Shown: positions 8,851 to 18,227, counted from the stretch's first letter. The stretch is DNA of 64,000 nt from Streptomyces umbrinus (GCF_030817415.1 NZ_JAUSZI010000002.1:4030001-4094000), one strand, 5' to 3'. Translations and numbers: made by a program. Notes: a model not told the origin generated them from the letters alone.

Positions 8851-9630
8851 CTACTCCCACCGGAACCAGCGTGACGCCGCGGCCGTCAGCAGCACCGTCC
8901 AGGCCACGAGCACGCCCAGGTGGCCCCAGCCCGGCCAGTCGCCCGCCGCCGCCTGGTTGAGCGCCTCGGCGGCCGCGCCGAACGGTGTGCAGCCGACGAT
9001 CCGGGCCAGTACGTCGGGCATGGTCTGCACCGGCATCCACACACCCGCGCAGAACATCGCCGGGAAGAACACGGCGGACCCGATGGCGCCCGCGATCTTC
9101 GTCGTCCGGGACAGCGCCGAGATCACCGCGCCCAGGGCGAGGGCCGCAAGCACGGCCAGAACCAGGGCCAGCGCGTATCCGAAGGGCTGCTCGGGCAGTC
9201 GTACGTCGAAGGCGAGGCGGCCGACCGCGAGGGCGAGCAGGGACGACGTCAGGGCGGCCCCGCCGTACAGCAGCATCTGCGCGGACAGCAGGGCGGCGGG
9301 CCGGACCGGGGTGGTGGACATCCGGCGCAGGATGCCGCGCTCGCGGTAGCCGGTGAGGGTCTGCGGCATCGCCTGCAGACCGCCGACGGTCAGGCCGAGC
9401 AGCACGCTCACCGGGACGTAGGCGTCGACCGGGCGCAGCCCGCCGAAGTCCGGGTCGGCGTCCCGGAAGGCGGGGATCGAGCCGAGGATCACCAGCAGGA
9501 GGGTCGGGAAGCCGAGGATCCAGAAGAGGCTGCCGGGTTCCCTGCGGAAGAGACGGACCTCGCTCTTCAGTACGGCGGGGTTGACGAGGGCCGTCTTTCC
9601 GAGGGCGGCGTTGCCCAGGGCCGTGCTCAT
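8851..9630 (-). CDS. ABC-2 type transporter permease
   Basis: Membrane half of an efflux ABC transporter, 259 residues. Six hydrophobic spans are visible: about 35-55, 75-95, 120-140, 150-175, 180-205 and 235-255. The ABC-2 domain spans most of the protein (LTGYRERGILRRMSTTPVRP is a typical cytosolic elbow). ATG at 9630 overlaps the stop of the ATPase gene by 4 bp (ATGA), so the two are coupled. Together they resemble DrrAB-type drug exporters; the substrate is unknown. Confidence 0.9.
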   Translation of the reverse strand: MSTALGNAALGKTALVNPAVLKSEVRLFRREPGSLFWILGFPTLLLVILGSIPAFRDADPDFGGLRPVDAYVPVSVLLGLTVGGLQAMPQTLTGYRERGILRRMSTTPVRPAALLSAQMLLYGGAALTSSLLALAVGRLAFDVRLPEQPFGYALALVLAVLAALALGAVISALSRTTKIAGAIGSAVFFPAMFCAGVWMPVQTMPDVLARIVGCTPFGAAAEALNQAAAGDWPGWGHLGVLVAWTVLLTAAASRWFRWE

Positions 9631-10601
9631 GCCGCTGCCTCCTTCGTGGCGTCGCTCGGGGCGTCCGTGGTCGAGTCCTTGGTGGCGTCCGTGGTGACGT
9701 TCTTCGTGAGGTCGAGGAACGCGTCGTCCAGCGTGGCGTCGGTGACGCGGAGCTGGTGGGCCGTGACGTGGGTGCGGGCGAGGAGGGTGACGACGGCGTT
9801 GACGGTCTCGTCGGTGCCGGACAGGGTGACGCGGCCGTCCTTGTACTCGATCGACGCGAGCCCCGGGAGCGCGTTCAGGTCGCGGTCGTCCAGCTGGGCG
9901 GACGGGGTGAAGCTGATGACGGTGGCGCCCGCCGAGCGGCGGATCAGACCGGCCGGGGTGTCGAGCGCGGCCACCCGGCCCTTGTCGATCACGGCGATCC
10001 GGTCGCAGAGCCGTTGCGCCTCCTCCATGAAGTGCGTGACGAGCAGGACGGTGACGCCGTTCGCGCGGATGTCCTCGATGAGCTCCCAGGTGTCGCGGCG
10101 GGCCCGCGGGTCGAGGCCGGTGGTCAGCTCGTCGAGGACGACGATCCGGGGGTTGCCGATGAGGGCGAGCGCGATGAACAGGCGCTGTTTCTGGCCGCCC
10201 GAGAGCTTGGCGAACCGGGTGGTGAGCTTGTCGGTGAGGCCGAGGCGTTCGGCGAGGGGCCGCCAGTCGAGCGGGCCGGTGTAGAAGGCGGCGTACAGCT
10301 CCAGGGCCTCGCGGACGGTGAGTTTGGCCTGCAGCTCGCTCTCCTGGAGCTGTGCGCCGAGCACTCGGCGGGTGGCCGCGTGCTCGGTGACGGGGTCGAG
10401 GCCGGTCACCCGGACACGGCCCGCGTCGGGTACGCGCAGGCCCTCGACGCATTCGACGGTGGTGGTCTTGCCGGCTCCGTTCGGGCCGAGGACGCCGAAA
10501 ATCTCGCCCTCCTCGACGGTGAAGGAGACGCGGTCGACGGCGGGCCAGCCGCCGTAGGACTTGCGCAGATCGGTGACTTCGATCATGGGTGTGGATGACA
10601 T
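9627..10601 (-). CDS. ABC transporter ATP-binding protein (DrrA-like)
   Basis: Energises the adjacent permease. ATG at 10601 is chosen because MIEVTDLRKSYGG, the usual start of this family, follows directly; the frame is open further upstream but enters the palindrome-bearing promoter region. The 324-residue product has Walker A GPNGAGKTT, Q-loop GAQLQESELQ, signature LSGGQKQRL, Walker B IVVLDELTTGLD and H-loop LLVTHFMEEA. The C-terminal extension (about 225-310) is the kind found in daunorubicin-resistance ATPases. It is first gene of the ATPase-permease-kinase-regulator operon, with all junctions overlapping or nearly so. Confidence 0.93.
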   Translation of the reverse strand: MSSTPMIEVTDLRKSYGGWPAVDRVSFTVEEGEIFGVLGPNGAGKTTTVECVEGLRVPDAGRVRVTGLDPVTEHAATRRVLGAQLQESELQAKLTVREALELYAAFYTGPLDWRPLAERLGLTDKLTTRFAKLSGGQKQRLFIALALIGNPRIVVLDELTTGLDPRARRDTWELIEDIRANGVTVLLVTHFMEEAQRLCDRIAVIDKGRVAALDTPAGLIRRSAGATVISFTPSAQLDDRDLNALPGLASIEYKDGRVTLSGTDETVNAVVTLLARTHVTAHQLRVTDATLDDAFLDLTKNVTTDATKDSTTDAPSDATKEAAA

Positions 10602-10657
10602 GCTCCGAGCGTCCCGCCGGGGCGGGGTCCGCCACATCGGCCGTCGCGCTCGAACGC

Positions 10658-10714
10658 GCATCAACCGATCGGTTGATGCCGTCGTACGACCCGGCGGCAT
10701 CGTGCGTACGACCC
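10658..10714. promoter_or_regulatory. Perfect 22-bp palindrome plus direct repeats in a divergent promoter region
   Basis: Positions 10658-10679 are an exact 22-bp palindrome with half-site GCATCAACCGA. It lies 57 bp upstream of the ABC ATPase start, in the 204-bp gap between that leftward operon and the rightward exporter genes. Next to it CGTACGACCC occurs twice, at 10684-10693 and 10705-10714, 21 bp (two helical turns) apart. The layout fits an operator for a dimeric regulator, most simply the NarL-type regulator encoded at the end of the same operon; a TetR-type protein encoded elsewhere is the alternative. Confidence 0.7.
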
Positions 10715-10805
10715 GTCGAACACGCAGGTCGTAGGACCAGCGGCGGATCCGGGACCGGCCAAAACTCGGTGGGCGTTGTCAGTGCCGGTCCGTAGGCTCG
10801 CGTTG

Positions 10806-12713
10806 ATGCCCACTACACCCGCGCCCGCCGCCGACACCCCTGCCGAGGAAGCCCCGGAAACCGAACCGGCCAGGAGCCGTTCCGCCGTACGAAGCCTGCT
10901 GCGCCTGTGGCCGTACGTGCGGCCCGTGCGCACGCGGCTCTTCACGGCGGCCGTCGTCGCGGTCCTCGCCTCGTGTACGGGGCTGGTGATTCCGCTCGTA
11001 CTGAAGTGGATCGTGGACGGTCCTGTGGCCGACCGGGACACGGGCGGGGTGTGGCTCGGGGCGCTGTACCTGCTGCTGCTCGGGCTTGCCGAGGCGGTGC
11101 TGTTCGGGCTGCGGCGGTGGCTGGTGGCCCGGCCGCTCGCCGGGGTCGAGGCGTCGATGCGGGCGGATCTGTACCGGCATCTGCAGCGGCTGCCGGTGGT
11201 GTTCCACGACCGCTGGCCCTCCGGGCAGTTGCTGTCGCGCGGCACTACGGATCTGATGCTGCTGCGGATGTTCCTCGCCTTCCCGCTGACGTTCCTGCTG
11301 GTCAACGGCGTGACGATCCTGGTGGGCTTCGTCATCATGCTGGCCCAGGAGTGGACGCTCGGGCTGGTGCTGCTCGCGCCCGCCGTGCCCGTGATGATCG
11401 TCTGCTGGCTCTTCGAGAAGCGGTACTCGAAGGTGGCGCGGCGGGCGCAGGACCAGGTCGGCGATCTGACGACGCTCGTCGAGGAGAGTGTGCTCGGCAT
11501 CCGGATCATCAAGGGCTTCGGGCGCCACCGCAGTCAGGCCCTCGCCTTCCGGGACCTCTCCCGCACCCTGCGCGGCACGGAGCTCGCCAAGGCACGGCTG
11601 CTCGCCTGGATCTTCGCCGCGATCACGATCCTGCCCGAACTCGCCATCGGTGCGGCGCTCGTGCTCGGGACGGTGCAGGTGGCCGACGGCGAGCTGTCCA
11701 CCGGCACGCTGGTCGCCTTCCTGTCCACGGCTCTCGCGCTGCGCTGGCCCCTCGAGTCGATCGGCTTCCTGCTGGCGATGAGCCAGGAGGCGGCGACCGC
11801 GACGGAGCGGTACTTCGAGGTGATGGACGCGGAACCGGAGTCCGGCCTGGTCGTCCCGCCTCGGCACGCCGTGGCCGCAGAGGCGGGGGCGAAGACGGGC
11901 GCGGCCGTGGGCACCGGCACGGTCTCCGCCACCGCCACCGCCACCGGCGGACTCCGTTTCCACGCCGTCCAGTTCCGCTACCCGGACGCCCCGGCCGGCT
12001 CCGCTCCCGTACTCGACCGCATCGACCTCCACATCCGCCCCGGCGAGACCATGGCCCTCGTGGGCGGCACCGGCACCGGGAAGACGACGCTCACCGCGCT
12101 CGTCCCCCGGCTGCACGAGGTCACGGCGGGCCGGATCACCCTGGACGGCCAGGACATCACCGAGATGCCCCGGGAAACGCTGCGCGCACTCGTGGCGGTC
12201 GCCTTCGAGGAGCCGACCCTCTTCTCGGCGAGCGTGGGGGAGAACGTCCTCATGGGCGCCGGGGCCCACGCGGGCGAGACCGAGCTGAACCGCGCCCTGG
12301 CCGTCGCGCAGGCGGACTTCGTCCACGCGCTCCCCGGGGACACGGACACCCAGGTCGGCGAGCAGGGCCTCAGCCTCTCCGGCGGCCAGCGCCAGCGCCT
12401 CGCCCTGGCCCGGGCCGTGGTCGGCAGACCCCGCTTCCTCGTCCTGGACGACCCCCTGTCGGCCCTGGACGTACACACGGAGGCCCTGGTCGAGGCGGCC
12501 CTGCGCCGCGTCCTCGCCGACACGACCGCGCTGGTCGTGGCCCACCGCCCGTCCACGGTCATGCTCGCCGACCGGGTGGCCCTGCTCTCCGAGGGCCGTA
12601 TCACCGCCGTCGGCACGCACCACGAACTGCTGCGTACGAGCGCGGAGTACGCCTGGCTGATGTCCGGGACGGCAGAGACAGCGACAGCGACGAGCGAGGG
12701 GGACAACCGATGA
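10806..12713 (+). CDS. ABC exporter half-transporter, pair 1 subunit A
   Basis: A 635-residue half-transporter: a six-helix exporter membrane domain (about 30-330) fused to an ATPase domain. Walker A is GGTGTGKTT (Lys426), signature LSLSGGQRQRLALARA, H-loop VVAHRPSTV. Walker B reads FLVLDDPLSALD, with Asp549 where the catalytic Glu normally sits, so its own ATP site is of the degenerate type. An Ala/Thr/Gly-rich stretch (about 355-380) separates the domains. ATG at 10806 is the first start without entering the regulatory gap. The next gene overlaps by 4 bp and supplies the other half. Confidence 0.92.
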   Translation: MPTTPAPAADTPAEEAPETEPARSRSAVRSLLRLWPYVRPVRTRLFTAAVVAVLASCTGLVIPLVLKWIVDGPVADRDTGGVWLGALYLLLLGLAEAVLFGLRRWLVARPLAGVEASMRADLYRHLQRLPVVFHDRWPSGQLLSRGTTDLMLLRMFLAFPLTFLLVNGVTILVGFVIMLAQEWTLGLVLLAPAVPVMIVCWLFEKRYSKVARRAQDQVGDLTTLVEESVLGIRIIKGFGRHRSQALAFRDLSRTLRGTELAKARLLAWIFAAITILPELAIGAALVLGTVQVADGELSTGTLVAFLSTALALRWPLESIGFLLAMSQEAATATERYFEVMDAEPESGLVVPPRHAVAAEAGAKTGAAVGTGTVSATATATGGLRFHAVQFRYPDAPAGSAPVLDRIDLHIRPGETMALVGGTGTGKTTLTALVPRLHEVTAGRITLDGQDITEMPRETLRALVAVAFEEPTLFSASVGENVLMGAGAHAGETELNRALAVAQADFVHALPGDTDTQVGEQGLSLSGGQRQRLALARAVVGRPRFLVLDDPLSALDVHTEALVEAALRRVLADTTALVVAHRPSTVMLADRVALLSEGRITAVGTHHELLRTSAEYAWLMSGTAETATATSEGDNR

Positions 12714-14566
12714 CGGCGCCCACGACCACCGCGCCGACCGACGAAGAGGACCGGCCGGCACCTCCGCACAGGAACGGCGACCCCTTCGACCGCGACTCCC
12801 TCCCCGCTCCCCCGCGCGCGACGGCCGGCCTTCTGCGCTCCCTGCTCGCGCCGATGAAGGCCCGCGTCGTCCTCGCCGCGGTCCTGCTGCTGCTCCAGCA
12901 GGCCGCCGTGCAGGCGGGCCCGCTGCTCGTGGCGTACGCCATCGACCGTGCCGTACCGGCCTTCCGCGGCGACGACCACGGTCCGCTGATCGCCGTGGCG
13001 GTCGCCTACGTCCTGGCGTCGGTGGCGGCCGGCACGCTCCAGTACGGCTTCGTCCTGACCTCCGCCCGCGTCAACCAGGACGTCCTGCTCGACCTGCGCG
13101 GCCGGATCTTCCGGCACGCGCAGGCGCTCAGCGTCGACTTCCACGAGCGCTACACCTCGGGCCGGCTCATCTCGCGCTCCACGACGGACGTCGAGTCGCT
13201 GCGCGAACTGCTCAGCGAGGGACTCCAGGAGCTCATCACCGTCATCCTGTCGTTCGTCTACATCTCGGCGCTGCTGCTCTGGCTGGACCTGGGCCTCGGC
13301 GCGGTCGCCGTGGCCTCGTTCGTGCCGCTGTACCTCCTCATCCGGCTCTACCGGCGCCGCGCCGGACGGATCTACAGCATCCGCTCGACCGCCATCGCCG
13401 CCGTCATCGTGAAGTTCGCGGAGACGATGAACGGCATCCGGCCGGTGCGCGCGTTCCGCCGCGAGGCCGTCAACGACGCGGACTTCCACGTACTCAACAG
13501 CCGCCACGAACGCATCAACGGCGACGCCATCCTGGAGATGGCCCGCTATGTCATCGGCTCCCGGCTCGTCGCCAACACGGCGGTCGCGGGGATCGTGCTG
13601 TGGGGCGCCTACCGGGTGGCGTCGGGCTCGCTCGCGCTGGGTGTACTGGCCGCCGCGGTGCTGTACCTGCGCCGGCTGTACGACCCGATAGACCGGCTCG
13701 GCATGTTCCTCAACTCGTACCAGTCGGCGGCCGCGTCACTGGAGAAGATCGCGGGTCTGCTGGCCCAGGTCCCCTCGGTGCCGGAGCCCGCACGGGCGCG
13801 TGCGCTGCCGGAGCTCGTCTCCGAACACCCTGGCCGCGAGGTCGAGTTCATCGACGTCCGCTTCGCGTACCGCACCGGCGGCGAGGTGCTCCCGTCCTTC
13901 TCGCTGACCCTTCCGGCGGGCCAGACCGTCGCCGTGGTCGGCTCCACGGGCGCGGGCAAGTCGACACTCGCCAAGCTGCTGGCCCGCTTCTACGACCCCA
14001 CGGACGGCCGGGTCCTCCTCGACGGCGTCGACCTGCGCGAGCTCTCTGTCCGCGAACTGCGCCGCGGGGTGGTGATGGTGACGCAGGAGGCCTTTCTCTT
14101 CTCCGGCACGGTCGCGGAGAACATCGCCATCGGCCGCCCGGATGCCTCCCGCGAGGACATCGAGCGGGCCGCGAAGGCCATCGGCGCCCACGACTTCATC
14201 AGCGCCCTGCCGGACGGCTACGACACGGACGTACGCAAGAGGGGTGGCCGCATCTCGGCCGGTCAGCGGCAACTCGTGGCGTTCGCACGGGCGTTGCTCG
14301 CCGATCCGGCGGTCCTGATCCTGGACGAGGCCACCAGTTCGCTGGACGTGCCGGGCGAGCGGGCGGTGCAGCGCGCGATGGACACGGTCCTGCGCGGCCG
14401 GACGGCGGTCGTCATCGCCCACCGTCTGTCGACCGTCGAGATCGCCGACCGGGTGCTGGTCATGGAGCACGGCCGCATCGTCGAGGACGGCAGCCCGGCC
14501 CAACTCGTCGCGGACACGGGCAGGTTCGCGGATCTGCATCAGGCGTGGCGGGACAGCCTCGTGTAG
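12710..14566 (+). CDS. ABC exporter half-transporter, pair 1 subunit B
   Basis: Partner of the preceding gene, starting at an ATGA overlap (ATG 12710) behind a GAGGGGG ribosome site. The 618-residue product has a hydrophilic N-terminus, a six-helix exporter domain (about 45-345) and an ATPase domain with Walker A GSTGAGKST, Walker B AVLILDEATSSLD with catalytic Glu present, and H-loop VVIAHRLSTVE. The signature is ISAGQRQ instead of LSGGQ. So the ATP site formed by this subunit's Walker motifs and the partner's LSGGQ is canonical, and the other is degenerate, as in TM287/288-type exporters. Probable multidrug or metabolite efflux; substrate unknown. Confidence 0.92.
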   Translation: MTAPTTTAPTDEEDRPAPPHRNGDPFDRDSLPAPPRATAGLLRSLLAPMKARVVLAAVLLLLQQAAVQAGPLLVAYAIDRAVPAFRGDDHGPLIAVAVAYVLASVAAGTLQYGFVLTSARVNQDVLLDLRGRIFRHAQALSVDFHERYTSGRLISRSTTDVESLRELLSEGLQELITVILSFVYISALLLWLDLGLGAVAVASFVPLYLLIRLYRRRAGRIYSIRSTAIAAVIVKFAETMNGIRPVRAFRREAVNDADFHVLNSRHERINGDAILEMARYVIGSRLVANTAVAGIVLWGAYRVASGSLALGVLAAAVLYLRRLYDPIDRLGMFLNSYQSAAASLEKIAGLLAQVPSVPEPARARALPELVSEHPGREVEFIDVRFAYRTGGEVLPSFSLTLPAGQTVAVVGSTGAGKSTLAKLLARFYDPTDGRVLLDGVDLRELSVRELRRGVVMVTQEAFLFSGTVAENIAIGRPDASREDIERAAKAIGAHDFISALPDGYDTDVRKRGGRISAGQRQLVAFARALLADPAVLILDEATSSLDVPGERAVQRAMDTVLRGRTAVVIAHRLSTVEIADRVLVMEHGRIVEDGSPAQLVADTGRFADLHQAWRDSLV

Positions 14567-14640
14567 GCGGGACAGCCTCGCACGGCGGGGTGGTGGGCGA
14601 CATCTGCGACGCCCGGACGGGCGCACGGGCACGGCACGGG

Positions 14641-16458
14641 ATGGGGCCAATGGTTGACGCGTACGAGGATCCGGGCACGCCCGACTGTCGCGGTGGAGCG
14701 CGGTATCTCTGGTGGCTGGTCGCCAGGCAGCCGGGCCGGGCCGCCGCGGGGGCGCTGCTTGGCACCGTCTGGATGGTGCTGATGGCGCTGACGCCGTATC
14801 TGCTGTCCCGCGCGATCGACGACGGCCTCGAACCGGGCGACCAGGCGGTGCTGGCCGGCTGGTCCGCCGCGCTGCTGGGTGTCGGGGTGTTCAACTCCTG
14901 GGTGAGCATCATGCGGCACCGCACGATGACCAGGCTCCGGATGGACGCCAACTTCCGGTCGGTCAAGCTCGTGGTGGGACAGGCGACCCGGCTGGGCGCC
15001 ACGCTGTCGCGCCGGACAGCGGCCGGGGAGGTCGTCACCATCGGCGTCGGTGACGTGCAGACGATCAGCCAGTCCCTGACGGTGGTCGGCCCGGGCGTGG
15101 GCGCGACCGTCGCCTACGCCGTCGTGGCCGGAATGCTGCTGTCGGTCTCGCTGCCGCTGGCCGCGGTGGTGCTGCTCGGGGTGCCGGTGATAGTCGTACT
15201 CGTCGGTCCGCTGATGGGGCGGTTGCGGGGCGCGGAGACGGAGTACCGCGAGCGGCAGAGCGTGCTGACGGCGCGGATCGGCGATCTCGCGGGCGGGCTG
15301 CGGGTCCTCAACGGCCTTGGTGGCAAAGGGCTGTTCGCCGACGCCTTCCGCCGTGACTCGCAGCGGCTGCGGGTGCAGGGGTACCGGGTCGGGTCGGTGA
15401 CGAGCTGGATCCAGGCGCTCGGCGTCGGGCTGCCGACCGTGTTCCTGGCCGTCGTTACGTGGCTGGCGGCCCGGCTCGCCGCTCAAGGGTCCATCACGAT
15501 CGGCGAGTTGGTGTCCGTGTACGGCTATGTCGCGGTCCTGGTGGCGCCGGTGGCCTTCTTCGTCGAGTGCGGCTATCAGCTCAGCCGGGGTGTGGTGGCC
15601 GCCCGGCGCGTCGTACGGTTCCTGTCCCTGGAGCCGATGGAGACGGGCCGCACCTCCGTGGACGCGCCCGCCGAACCCTCCGTACTGCACGATCCGCGGT
15701 CCGGCGTGCGGGTGGCGCCCGGCAGGCTGACCGCGCTGGTCGGCGCCCGTCCGGCGGAGTCCGCCGCCGTGGTCGACCGGCTCGGCCGGTACACCGCGTC
15801 GGCGGCGACCTGGGGCGGCGTACGCCTCGACGCGATCGCCCTGCCACAGGTCCGGGCACGCATCCTGGTCGCGGACAACGAGGCCGACCTGTTCGCGGGC
15901 ACCCTGCGCGACCTGGTCTCCGGCCGCGGGGACCCCGACGAGGAGACCGTCGCCGGGGCGGTGCACGCGGCCGTGGCGGACGACGTCGTGCTCGGGCTGC
16001 CGGAGGGGCTCGACTCGGCCGTCGACGCGCAGGGCCGCAGTCTCTCCGGAGGCCAGCGGCAGCGCGTACGCCTGGTGCGGGCGCTGCTCGCCGACCCCGA
16101 GGTGCTGCTCGCGGTCGAGCCCACCTCGGCGCTGGACGCGCACACCGAGGCCGCCGTCGCGGCGCGGCTGCGTGCGGCGCGCTCGGGCCGCACGACGGTC
16201 GTGACCAGCACCTCGCCGCTCGTGCTCGACCAGGTGGACACCGTGTACTACCTGGTCGACGGCAAGGTCGCGGCCGTCGGCGGCCACCAGGAACTCCTCG
16301 ACGGGGAGCCGGGATACCGCGCGCTGGTGGCCCGCGACGCGGACGACCCGGACGACCCGGACGGTGTGGACGGTGTGGACAGTGTGGACGACACGGACGC
16401 CGACGAGTCGGACCTGACCGCGGCATCGGATCTGGACGCAGAGGAGGCCGTGCGATGA
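14641..16458 (+). CDS. ABC exporter half-transporter, pair 2 subunit with ruined ATP-binding motifs
   Basis: A 605-residue exporter half-transporter. The membrane domain (about 25-325) is complete. In the ATPase domain the P-loop is replaced by VGARPAESAA (about 366-375), with no Lys and no Gly-rich loop; Walker B reads VLLAVEPTSALD, so the Mg-binding Asp is Val492 although Glu493 remains; the H-switch position (about 524) lies in TSTSP with no His. The signature LSGGQRQR (about 468) is intact. This subunit can hardly bind ATP itself but can offer LSGGQ to a partner. ATG 14641 is used; ATG 14650 is equally possible. The C-terminus is Asp-rich. The next gene overlaps by 4 bp. Confidence 0.9.
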   Translation: MGPMVDAYEDPGTPDCRGGARYLWWLVARQPGRAAAGALLGTVWMVLMALTPYLLSRAIDDGLEPGDQAVLAGWSAALLGVGVFNSWVSIMRHRTMTRLRMDANFRSVKLVVGQATRLGATLSRRTAAGEVVTIGVGDVQTISQSLTVVGPGVGATVAYAVVAGMLLSVSLPLAAVVLLGVPVIVVLVGPLMGRLRGAETEYRERQSVLTARIGDLAGGLRVLNGLGGKGLFADAFRRDSQRLRVQGYRVGSVTSWIQALGVGLPTVFLAVVTWLAARLAAQGSITIGELVSVYGYVAVLVAPVAFFVECGYQLSRGVVAARRVVRFLSLEPMETGRTSVDAPAEPSVLHDPRSGVRVAPGRLTALVGARPAESAAVVDRLGRYTASAATWGGVRLDAIALPQVRARILVADNEADLFAGTLRDLVSGRGDPDEETVAGAVHAAVADDVVLGLPEGLDSAVDAQGRSLSGGQRQRVRLVRALLADPEVLLAVEPTSALDAHTEAAVAARLRAARSGRTTVVTSTSPLVLDQVDTVYYLVDGKVAAVGGHQELLDGEPGYRALVARDADDPDDPDGVDGVDSVDDTDADESDLTAASDLDAEEAVR

Positions 16459-18227
16459 CCGCGCAGCTGCCGGTCGCCGAACCGGCCGACGTACGCAGGG
16501 CCGCGGGCCGGCTGATCCGCGCGGACGGCCGCGCCTTCGCCGTCGTGCTCGTCCTGAACGCGCTGGCCGCCGCTGCCGGTCTGGTCGGTCCGTGGCTGCT
16601 CGGCCGCATCATCGACGAGGTCCGGGCCGGTGGCGGCGTGGCCGTCGTGGACCGCCTCGCACTGGTCATCCTGGTGTGCGCGCTGGGGCAGTTGCTGCTG
16701 GCGCGCGGCGCCCGGTACGTGGGGTACCGGTTCGGGGAGCGGACGCTGGCGCGGGTGCGCGAGGAGTTCGTCGAGCGGACGCTGACCCTGCCCGCCTCGG
16801 TCGTGGAGCGGGCGGGCACGGGCGATCTGACGGCCCGGGGCACCGCGGACGTCTCCGCGGTGGGTACGACCCTGCGCGACGCCGGCCCGGAGCTGCTGAT
16901 CTCCTCGGTCCAGTGTCTGTTCCTCCTCGGCGCGGTCTTCGCGCTCGACCCACTGCTCGGCGCGTGCGCGGTGCTCGCGCAGGCCGGTATCTGGCTCGCG
17001 CTGCGCTGGTATCTGCGCCGGGCGCGCACCGGCTATCTCGCCGAGGGGGCCGCCACGTCGGAGGTCGCCGAGATCCTCACGGCGACCGCGTCCGGCGGGC
17101 GCACGGTCGAGGCGTTCGGACTCCAGCGGCGGCGGATCGCCGCGAGCCGGGACGCCCTGGAGACGTCCCGGCGCACCCGGTTGTACACGCTGTACCTGCG
17201 GACCGTGTTCTTCGTGACCGTGGAGATCTCGTTCGTGCTCCCGGTGGCCGTCGTGCTGCTGGTCGGCGGAGCCCTGCACGAACGGGGCACGGTGAGCCTG
17301 GGTGCCGTGGTCGCGGCCGCCCTGTATCTGCGGCAGCTCGAATCGCCGCTGGACCAGGTCCTGATGCGGGTGGAGCAACTGCAGGCCAGCAGCGCCTCGT
17401 TCGCCCGCGTGGAGGGCCTCGGCCGGGCGCCGCGGGCCGTTCCGTCCGGTTCCCCGGCCCCGGCGGACGACCGGATCGACGTGACGGATGTGCGCTACTC
17501 GTACGACCGCGGGGGCGAGGTCCTGCGCGGGGTGGACCTGACCGTGCGCCCCGGCGAACGGCTGGCCGTGGTCGGACCCTCCGGCGCCGGGAAGACCACC
17601 CTGAGCCGGCTGCTGGCGGGCATCGACGCGCCGCGCTCCGGATCGGTGACGGTGGGCGGGGTGCCGATCGTCGACCTCGACCCGGAGCAGCTGCGGCGGC
17701 AGGTCGTCCTCGTCACCCAGGAGCACCACGTGTTCCTCGGCACGGTCCGCGACAACCTGCTCATCGCCGAACCCTCCGCCGGTGACGCCGAGTTGTGGGC
17801 GGCCCTCGCGGCGGTCGGCGCCGAAGACTGGGTCCAGGAGCTGCCGGACGGCCTCGACACGGAGCTCGGGCCCGACAGCCCCCACCGCGCGGACGGCTCC
17901 CGGGCCCAGCAACTGGCCCTGGCCCGGGTCGTGTTGGCAGACCCTCACACCCTGATCCTCGACGAGGCCACGGCCCTCCTTGACCCGGCGACCGCCCGCC
18001 ACACCGAGCGAGCGCTCGCCGCCGTCCTCGAAGGCCGCACCGTCATCGCCATCGCCCACCGCCTGCACACCGCCCACGACGCGGACCGGGTCGCCGTGAT
18101 GGAGGACGGCCGCCTGACCGAACTGGGCACCCACGACAGCCTGGTGGCCGCCGACGGTGCGTACGCGTCCCTGTGGCACTCGTGGCACGGGGAGCGGCCG
18201 GGGCTTCCCGGCCAACGGCCTTCATGA
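16455..18227 (+). CDS. ABC exporter half-transporter, pair 2 subunit with ruined signature
   Basis: Partner of the preceding gene, with its ATG in an ATGA overlap behind GAGGAGG. The 590-residue product has a six-helix membrane domain (about 25-310) and an ATPase domain with canonical Walker A GPSGAGKTT (Lys380), Walker B LILDEATALLD and H-loop IAIAHRL. The signature has become ADGSRAQQL (about 479-487): Leu, Ser, the second Gly and Gln of LSGGQ are all changed. It can bind and hydrolyse ATP only against the partner's LSGGQ. The two genes therefore encode one heterodimer with exactly one working ATP site. Substrate unknown; no regulator gene is attached. Confidence 0.9.
   Translation: MTAQLPVAEPADVRRAAGRLIRADGRAFAVVLVLNALAAAAGLVGPWLLGRIIDEVRAGGGVAVVDRLALVILVCALGQLLLARGARYVGYRFGERTLARVREEFVERTLTLPASVVERAGTGDLTARGTADVSAVGTTLRDAGPELLISSVQCLFLLGAVFALDPLLGACAVLAQAGIWLALRWYLRRARTGYLAEGAATSEVAEILTATASGGRTVEAFGLQRRRIAASRDALETSRRTRLYTLYLRTVFFVTVEISFVLPVAVVLLVGGALHERGTVSLGAVVAAALYLRQLESPLDQVLMRVEQLQASSASFARVEGLGRAPRAVPSGSPAPADDRIDVTDVRYSYDRGGEVLRGVDLTVRPGERLAVVGPSGAGKTTLSRLLAGIDAPRSGSVTVGGVPIVDLDPEQLRRQVVLVTQEHHVFLGTVRDNLLIAEPSAGDAELWAALAAVGAEDWVQELPDGLDTELGPDSPHRADGSRAQQLALARVVLADPHTLILDEATALLDPATARHTERALAAVLEGRTVIAIAHRLHTAHDADRVAVMEDGRLTELGTHDSLVAADGAYASLWHSWHGERPGLPGQRPS

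Noticed and set aside
14641..16458. Calling the ABC gene without P-loop a pseudogene
   Set aside because: The frame is intact over 605 codons, overlaps its partner, keeps LSGGQRQR, and its losses mirror the partner's; this looks selected, not decayed.
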